DNA of 62,058 bases from Pseudomonadota bacterium (lineage in GTDB: Bacteria; Pseudomonadota; Gammaproteobacteria; Xanthomonadales; Rhodanobacteraceae), in assembly GCA_021792975.1 (NCBI GenBank), contig JAJYTR010000009.1, forward strand, positions 1 through 62,058, written 5' to 3'. The notes below the pieces were generated by a model that saw only the letters and a list, made by a program, of their open reading frames with translations, was not told where the DNA came from and ran no database searches. The stretch's first letter is position 1, and each line of letters starts with the position of its first letter. This document shows, piece by piece, positions 55,574 through 62,058 of the stretch. The position numbers were made by a program, and so were the translations under genes.

Positions 55574-55827
55574 CAGCGTTTCTCCTTCAGTTCGGTCCGG
55601 ATCTGCACCACCTTCACCACGCCCTTGGGCGTCAGCACCTTGATGCGATAGATCACCTCGCGCCGGCCGATGCGCATGCTGTCGGCCGACAGCACCTTGC
55701 CGCCGGTCTGCGCCTGCACCCTGGCCACCGCCTGGTCGAGGCTGATCTCGGGTTTCTCCGCGGCCAGCGCGGCACCCAGGAACAGCATCATCGCCAGCCC
55801 GGGCAGGGATCGATGGGGCTTCATCAT
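55573..55827 (-). CDS. Exported PepSY-domain protein
   Basis: 84 residues. A signal peptide (MMKPHRSLPGLAMMLFLGAALAA) is followed by a PepSY domain, LDQAVARVQAQTGGKVLSADSMR and YRIKVLTPKG. Such small proteins commonly precede PhoPQ-type systems and may modulate the sensor or a protease in the periplasm. It shares one base with the phoP start, showing translational coupling. Confidence 0.85.
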   Translation of the reverse strand: MMKPHRSLPGLAMMLFLGAALAAEKPEISLDQAVARVQAQTGGKVLSADSMRIGRREVIYRIKVLTPKGVVKVVQIRTELKEKR

Positions 55828-55944
55828 GGCACGCTCGTTCAGCTTGTTCAGCTAGCTTGCCGCGTCCATGCGGCGGGCGGCGGAATCGCACCTGAATCGG
55901 CGCGATCCCCGCCCGGCCGCGCCGCCCGTCCGCACCACGGGCGC

Positions 55945-56955
55945 TCAGGCCGCCGGCCACTCCTCGACCTGCGCCAGCGCGCGTTCGATCAGCGCCCAGC
56001 CGACACCCGGATGCCGCGCGTCCTCGGTGAGCCGCCGGCGGAAGGCGCGCGCGCCAGGCCGACCGGCGTACAGGCCCAGCAGATGCCGGGTGATGCGCGG
56101 GAGCGGCGTGCCGCGCGCGCATTCGGCCTCGATGTAGGGCCTGAGCGCGCGCAGGGCTTCCGCGCGCGCGGGCGGCGCCGCACCGCGCAGCGCGGCATCG
56201 AGCGTGGCCAGCACATACGGGTCGTGGTAGGCGGCGCGGCCCAGCATCACGCCGTCGACGTGCGCAAGCTGGGCCAGACTGGTCCCGACGTCCGCCAGCC
56301 CGCCGTTGAGCACCACGGCGAGCTGCGGATGGCGCTGCTTCAGGCGGTACACGCGCGCGTAGTCCAGCGGCGGCACGCTGCGGTTCTCGTGCGGCGAGAG
56401 GCCCTGCAGCCACGCCTTGCGCGCATGCACGATCAGCACGCCGAGGCCAGTGGCGCGCACCAGGCCGTCGACGAAGCGGTCGAGGTCGGCCTCGCTGTCC
56501 TGCCCATCCACACCGATACGGCACTTCACCGTCACCGGCACGGCGACGGCGTCCTGCATGGCGCGCACGCACGCGGCCACCAGCTGCGGCTCCAGCATCA
56601 GGCAGGCACCGAACCGCCCGGCCTGCACGCGCTCGGACGGGCAGCCGACGTTGAGGTTGATTTCGTCGTAACCGTGTGCCGCGCCGATGCGTGCGGCGGC
56701 GGCCAGCGCGGCCGGTTCGCTGCCGCCGAGCTGCAGCGCGGTGGGCCGTTCGCCCGGCGCCTGCCACAACAGGTGCGCAACATCGCCATGCAGCAGCGCC
56801 TGCGCGTGCAGCATCTCGGTGTACAGCCGCGCCGAAGGCGCCAGTACGCGGTGGAAGGCGCGGCAGTGACGGTCGGTCCAATCCATCATCGGCGCCACGC
56901 ACAGGCGCCAGGGAGCGGGGGCAGCGGACACGGGCATGGGACAGGCGGCCTGCAT
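55945..56955 (-). CDS. dusA: tRNA-dihydrouridine(20/20a) synthase
   Basis: 336 residues. The FMN barrel start RLCVAPMMDWTDRHCRAFHR, the catalytic Cys105 in NLNVGCPSERVQAGRFGACLM and KCRIGVDGQDSEADL identify DusA. It reduces U20/U20a in tRNA D-loops. The start is chosen at 56955; the ATG at 56937 is equally possible. Separated from PepSY by 117 bp. Confidence 0.94.
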   Translation of the reverse strand: MQAACPMPVSAAPAPWRLCVAPMMDWTDRHCRAFHRVLAPSARLYTEMLHAQALLHGDVAHLLWQAPGERPTALQLGGSEPAALAAAARIGAAHGYDEINLNVGCPSERVQAGRFGACLMLEPQLVAACVRAMQDAVAVPVTVKCRIGVDGQDSEADLDRFVDGLVRATGLGVLIVHARKAWLQGLSPHENRSVPPLDYARVYRLKQRHPQLAVVLNGGLADVGTSLAQLAHVDGVMLGRAAYHDPYVLATLDAALRGAAPPARAEALRALRPYIEAECARGTPLPRITRHLLGLYAGRPGARAFRRRLTEDARHPGVGWALIERALAQVEEWPAA

Positions 56956-57049
56956 GCGCGCATTGTCCGCGATCGCCGCGGCGGGCACAGCTTGGCGCTT
57001 GGCGCGGCCATGGCCCGCAGGCTAGCCTGCGCGCTTTGCCCAGACCTCC

Positions 57050-57952
57050 ATGAGCGCCGTGCCCCGCATCGCCTTGGTCAGCACCCGCGACGCCCTGCAG
57101 CGGGACGACGACCTGGTTCCGCTGGAAGCGGCGCTGCGCGCGGCCGGCGCGGCACCCGCCGTCGTCTGCTGGGACGATGCCGCCGTGGACTGGGGCGGCT
57201 TCGACACCGTGCTGATCCGCTCGACCTGGGACTACACCTGGCGCCTGCCCGATTTCATGGACTGGGCCGCGCGGGTGGCCGCACGCACGCGCCTGTTCAA
57301 CCCGCTGCCGCTGCTGCGCTGGAACGCCGACAAGCGCTATCTGCGCGATCTGGCCGGTCACGGCATCGCCACCGTGCCCACGCAGCCCGTCGCGCCCGGC
57401 GAGGACGCCGCGGCGGCGCTGGACGCGGCGCGACGGCACTGGCCGCGACAGGAACTCGTGATCAAGCCCAGCATCGGCGCCGGCTCGCGCGGCGCGCGGC
57501 GCCTGCGCGCGGACGACCGCGACGGGCAGCAGGCACATCTGCACGACCTCATGGCCCAGGGCAGGCACGCGCTGATCCAGCCCTACCTGGGACGCGTCGA
57601 CATCGAGGGCGAGAGCGCGCTGCTGTTCTTCGGCGGCCGCTTCAGTCACGCCATCCGCAAGGGCCCCCTGCTGCGCACCGGGGCGGCGCCCACGCGCGCG
57701 CTGTTCGCGCCCGAGCACATCCAGCCGCGCACGCCGGCCGCCGACGAACTGGCCCTGGCCGGGCGCATCCTCGATGCGCTGCCGCGGCTGCTGCTGGATG
57801 CGCCGCCCCCGCTCTACGCGCGCGTGGACCTGCTGCGCGATGCCGCCGGCACACCCTGCCTGATCGAGCTGGAGCTGATCGAGCCCTCGCTGTTCCTCGA
57901 TTTCGCGCCCGGCGCGGCGCCGCGCCTGGTGGACGCGCTGCAGCGGGCGTGA
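57050..57952 (+). CDS. ATP-grasp protein (RimK/DcsG-like)
   Basis: 300 residues. VLIRSTWDYTWRLPDFMDW in the N-terminal half and LVIKPSIGAGSRGARRL with ALIQPYLGRVDIEGESAL and RVDLLRDAAGTPCLIELELIEPSLF in the ATP-grasp half. The family resembles cycloserine-type ligases and uncharacterised RimK-like proteins. A carboxylate-amine ligase is likely, but the substrate is unknown. It is divergent from dusA. Confidence 0.78.
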   Translation: MSAVPRIALVSTRDALQRDDDLVPLEAALRAAGAAPAVVCWDDAAVDWGGFDTVLIRSTWDYTWRLPDFMDWAARVAARTRLFNPLPLLRWNADKRYLRDLAGHGIATVPTQPVAPGEDAAAALDAARRHWPRQELVIKPSIGAGSRGARRLRADDRDGQQAHLHDLMAQGRHALIQPYLGRVDIEGESALLFFGGRFSHAIRKGPLLRTGAAPTRALFAPEHIQPRTPAADELALAGRILDALPRLLLDAPPPLYARVDLLRDAAGTPCLIELELIEPSLFLDFAPGAAPRLVDALQRA

Positions 57953-58110
57953 CACCGCGCCCGCGGCGGCGTGTGCGGCGCAGCAGGTAAACTTGCGTGC
58001 TGGCATGGCGGTGCGGCTGATCGCGGGCATCGCTCGTGCACGCCCGGCACAGGCACGGCCGGCACTGTACTGCCTGCGCGGCGCGCAGGCCCGCACATGA
58101 AGGACACAGC

Positions 58111-58857
58111 ATGAAAATTCTGGTCGGCTACAAGCGCGTGGTGGATTACAACGTGCGCATCCAGGTCAAACCGGACGGCTCCGGCGTGGCCACCGAGGGC
58201 GTCAAGCTGTCGCCCAACCCGTTCGACGAGATCGCGCTGGAAGAGGCGCTGCGCCTGCGCGAGAAGGGCGTCGCCGCCGAGGTGGTGATCGTCGGCATCG
58301 GCCCTGCCGACCTCACCGCACACCTGCGCAACGGTCTGGCCATGGGCGCCAACCGCGCCATCCACGTCGCGACCGGCGATGCGGTGCAGCCGCTGACCGT
58401 CGCGCGCGTGCTGCTGAAGCTGGTGCAGAAGGAACAGCCCGGCCTGGTGATCCTGGGCAAGCAGGCCATCGACGACGACAGCAACCAGACCGGGCAGATG
58501 CTGGCCGCGCTGTGGGACCGCCCGCAGGCCACCTTCGCCAGCAGGCTCGACATCGAGGGCGGCACGGCGCGCGTGGTACGCGAGGTCGACGCCGGCCTGG
58601 AGACGCTCGAGATCGACCTGCCCGCTGTCGTCACCACCGACCTGCGGCTCAACGAGCCGCGCTTCATCAAGCTGCCGGACATCATGAAAGCCAAGAGCAA
58701 GCCCATCGAGACGCTGGAACTGGCGTCGCTGGACGTCGAGTCCGGCGATCACCTCAGGATCACGCACTACGCGCCGCCGCCCAGGCGCGGCCGGGGCGTG
58801 ATGGTGAAGGACGTGGCCGAACTGGTGGCTGCACTGAAGAACAAGGGCCTGGTCTGA
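58111..58857 (+). CDS. etfB: Electron transfer flavoprotein subunit beta
   Basis: 248 residues. MKILVGYKRVVDYNVRIQVK starts the conserved fold, with AMP-binding GKQAIDDDSNQTGQMLAA. It carries electrons from acyl-CoA dehydrogenases to ETF-ubiquinone oxidoreductase. A TAAACT about 120 bp upstream may be a -10 box. etfA follows after 16 bp. Confidence 0.96.
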   Translation: MKILVGYKRVVDYNVRIQVKPDGSGVATEGVKLSPNPFDEIALEEALRLREKGVAAEVVIVGIGPADLTAHLRNGLAMGANRAIHVATGDAVQPLTVARVLLKLVQKEQPGLVILGKQAIDDDSNQTGQMLAALWDRPQATFASRLDIEGGTARVVREVDAGLETLEIDLPAVVTTDLRLNEPRFIKLPDIMKAKSKPIETLELASLDVESGDHLRITHYAPPPRRGRGVMVKDVAELVAALKNKGLV

Positions 58858-58873
58858 GCGAGGAGCCGAAGCC

Positions 58874-59815
58874 ATGCACAAGATCCTGATCGTCGCCGAG
58901 CACCACGACGGCAAGCTCGACCCCGCCACCGCGCGCTGCGTGAGCTGCGCGCAGAAGATCGATGGCGAGATCACCCTCGCCGTGCTGGGCGACGCGCCCG
59001 CGGCGGTGGCCGCGCAGGCCGCCGCGCTGGCGGGCGTGACGCGCGTGCGGACCGTGGCACACCCCGTCCATGCGCACGCGCTGGCGGCGGCGTACGCGCC
59101 GCAGATCGCAGCCCTGGCCGCAGGCCACACGCACGTGCTGGCACCCTCCACTACCTTCGGCAAGGATCTGCTGCCGCGCGTGGCTGCGCTGCTGGGCGTG
59201 GCGCAGGTGAGCGACCTGATGCAGGTCGAGGACGCACGCCGCTTCGTGCGCCCGATCTACGCCGGCAACGCGCTGGTCACCGTCGAAGTGCCGCAAGAGC
59301 AGACCGTGGTGGCCACCGTGCGCACCGCCTCGTGGCCCGAGGCCGCGGCCACGGCGCAACCCGCGCCGATCGCGCCGCAAGCGCCGGATGTCGCCCCGCC
59401 CGCACACACGCGCTTCGTCGCGCTGGAATCCGGCAAGAGCGACCGCCCCGACCTGCAGAACGCCGGCCGCGTGGTTGCCGGAGGGCGCGCGCTGGGCTCC
59501 GCGGAAAACTTCCAGCTCCTCTACCGGCTGGCCGACAGGCTGGGCGCGGCGGTGGGCGCCTCGCGCGCGGCGGTGGACGCCGGCTACGTGCCCAGCGATC
59601 TGCAGGTAGGGCAGACCGGCAAGATCATCGCGCCGGCGCTGTACATCGCGGTGGGCATCTCCGGCGCCATCCAGCACCTCACCGGCATCAAGGATGCCGG
59701 CACCATCGTCGCCATCAACAAGGATGCCGAGGCGCCGATTTTCGAGGTGGCCGATTACGGCCTGGTCGGCGACCTGTTCAAGCTGGTGCCCGAACTGACG
59801 CAGGCGCTGGATTGA
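58874..59815 (+). CDS. etfA: Electron transfer flavoprotein subunit alpha
   Basis: 313 residues. The FAD-binding C-terminus is intact: [19 protein letters not shown], then [20 protein letters not shown] and [20 protein letters not shown]. With EtfB it forms the heterodimer for fatty-acid and amino-acid oxidation. It ends the etfBA operon and is followed by a hairpin terminator. Confidence 0.96.
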   Translation: MHKILIVAEHHDGKLDPATARCVSCAQKIDGEITLAVLGDAPAAVAAQAAALAGVTRVRTVAHPVHAHALAAAYAPQIAALAAGHTHVLAPSTTFGKDLLPRVAALLGVAQVSDLMQVEDARRFVRPIYAGNALVTVEVPQEQTVVATVRTASWPEAAATAQPAPIAPQAPDVAPPAHTRFVALESGKSDRPDLQNAGRVVAGGRALGSAENFQLLYRLADRLGAAVGASRAAVDAGYVPSDLQVGQTGKIIAPALYIAVGISGAIQHLTGIKDAGTIVAINKDAEAPIFEVADYGLVGDLFKLVPELTQALD

Positions 59816-59831
59816 TACGCCCGCGATGCAG

Positions 59832-59857
59832 ACGCCCCGCCGGACGCGGGGCGTTTG
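59832..59857 (+). terminator. Terminator of etfBA
   Basis: ACGCCCCGC (59832-59840) and GCGGGGCGT (59846-59854) are perfect 9-bp arms with a 5-nt loop (CGGAC), followed by TT. The T-tract is short, but the stem is strong and lies 17 bp after the etfA stop. Confidence 0.6.
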
Positions 59858-59908
59858 GACCTGCCCGTGCTTGTGCGTAGCATGGCGCACAGCCCCGAGG
59901 ATCCGCGC

Positions 59909-61885
<1,977 letters not shown>

Positions 61886-61925
61886 TGCGCACCATCCGCA
61901 GGCGCGTCCGCGCCATGTGTCCGCC

Positions 61926-62058
61926 ATGAGTCCCGCCGCCAAGGCGCGCGCGCAAATCCACTTCTGCGTGTTCCTGTGGGGCTTCACCGCCATCCTCGGC
62001 AAGCTGATCACGCTGGCCGCGCTGCCGCTGGTGTGGTGGCGCATGCTGCTGGTCAGCG
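61926..62058 (+). CDS. EamA/RhaT-type transporter, 5' end only
   Basis: The first 44 codons before the window ends. MSPAAKARAQIHFCVFLWGF begins helix 1; TAILGKLITLAALPLVWWRM continues as the typical drug/metabolite transporter start. The rest lies outside the window, so the call is provisional. Confidence 0.7.
   Translation, partial: MSPAAKARAQIHFCVFLWGFTAILGKLITLAALPLVWWRMLLVS

Overview
The window is a GC-rich (roughly 70 % G+C) chromosomal segment with tightly packed, often 4-bp-overlapping genes. Gene content and neighbourhoods (ppsR/ppsA divergent pair, hflX-hfq-miaA, hflK-hflC-purA, minCDE, a PepSY-phoP-phoQ set, RibB with a degenerate RibA domain, the tRNA trio Ala-Glu-Asp) fit a gammaproteobacterium of the Xanthomonadales/Lysobacterales, perhaps Rhodanobacteraceae-like. 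The taxonomic call is an inference; no rRNA gene is present.

Layout. 1-850: a decayed strip holding a frameshifted HigB/RelE-type toxin with a palindromic operator, a tyrosine-recombinase remnant with several frameshifts, and an unidentified gene fragment. 0.9-7.2 kb: accessory genes (cupin-VOC fusion, DoxX-like membrane protein, DUF1801, a secreted LVIVD-repeat protein) and an AT-richer islet of small membrane proteins and lipoproteins. 7.5-12 kb: rlmJ, slp, DUF2058, slyX-ugd and an FKBP-type isomerase with a clear terminator. 12.2-12.5 kb: three tRNAs. 12.5-17.7 kb: DUF1249, ppsR, ppsA, a methyltransferase and a DUF6491 protein. 17.8-22.6 kb: a pyroglutamate-scavenging operon (pxpB, pxpC, pxpA, DUF969, DUF979, pcp).

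23.2-28.9 kb is the most striking region. Six minus-strand genes match the order and domain types of the Pseudomonas functional-amyloid operon fapABCDEF. They include two secreted proteins with three amyloid-like repeats each (motif of the type GNIGVNIAAGxxNQQ), a C39 peptidase and an outer-membrane barrel with an N-terminal coiled coil. A textbook sigma-54 promoter precedes the first gene, and a GAF-GGDEF diguanylate cyclase is divergently encoded next door, suggesting c-di-GMP-linked biofilm control.

30.8-47.7 kb runs almost wholly on the minus strand: purA, hflC-hflK, hflX-hfq-miaA, a TPR-sulfotransferase, an AlkA-type glycosylase, DUF423, a four-gene ABC/GldG-like/DUF4340 cluster with coupled starts, a membrane-anchored SRPBCC protein and a NarL-type two-component pair. 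47.8-62 kb: a GNAT protein, minCDE, a HExxH protein, ribB, mtfA, phoQ-phoP-PepSY, dusA, an ATP-grasp protein, etfB-etfA, acetoacetyl-CoA synthetase and the start of an EamA transporter. The right part is housekeeping; the left end and the amyloid region carry most of the novelty.
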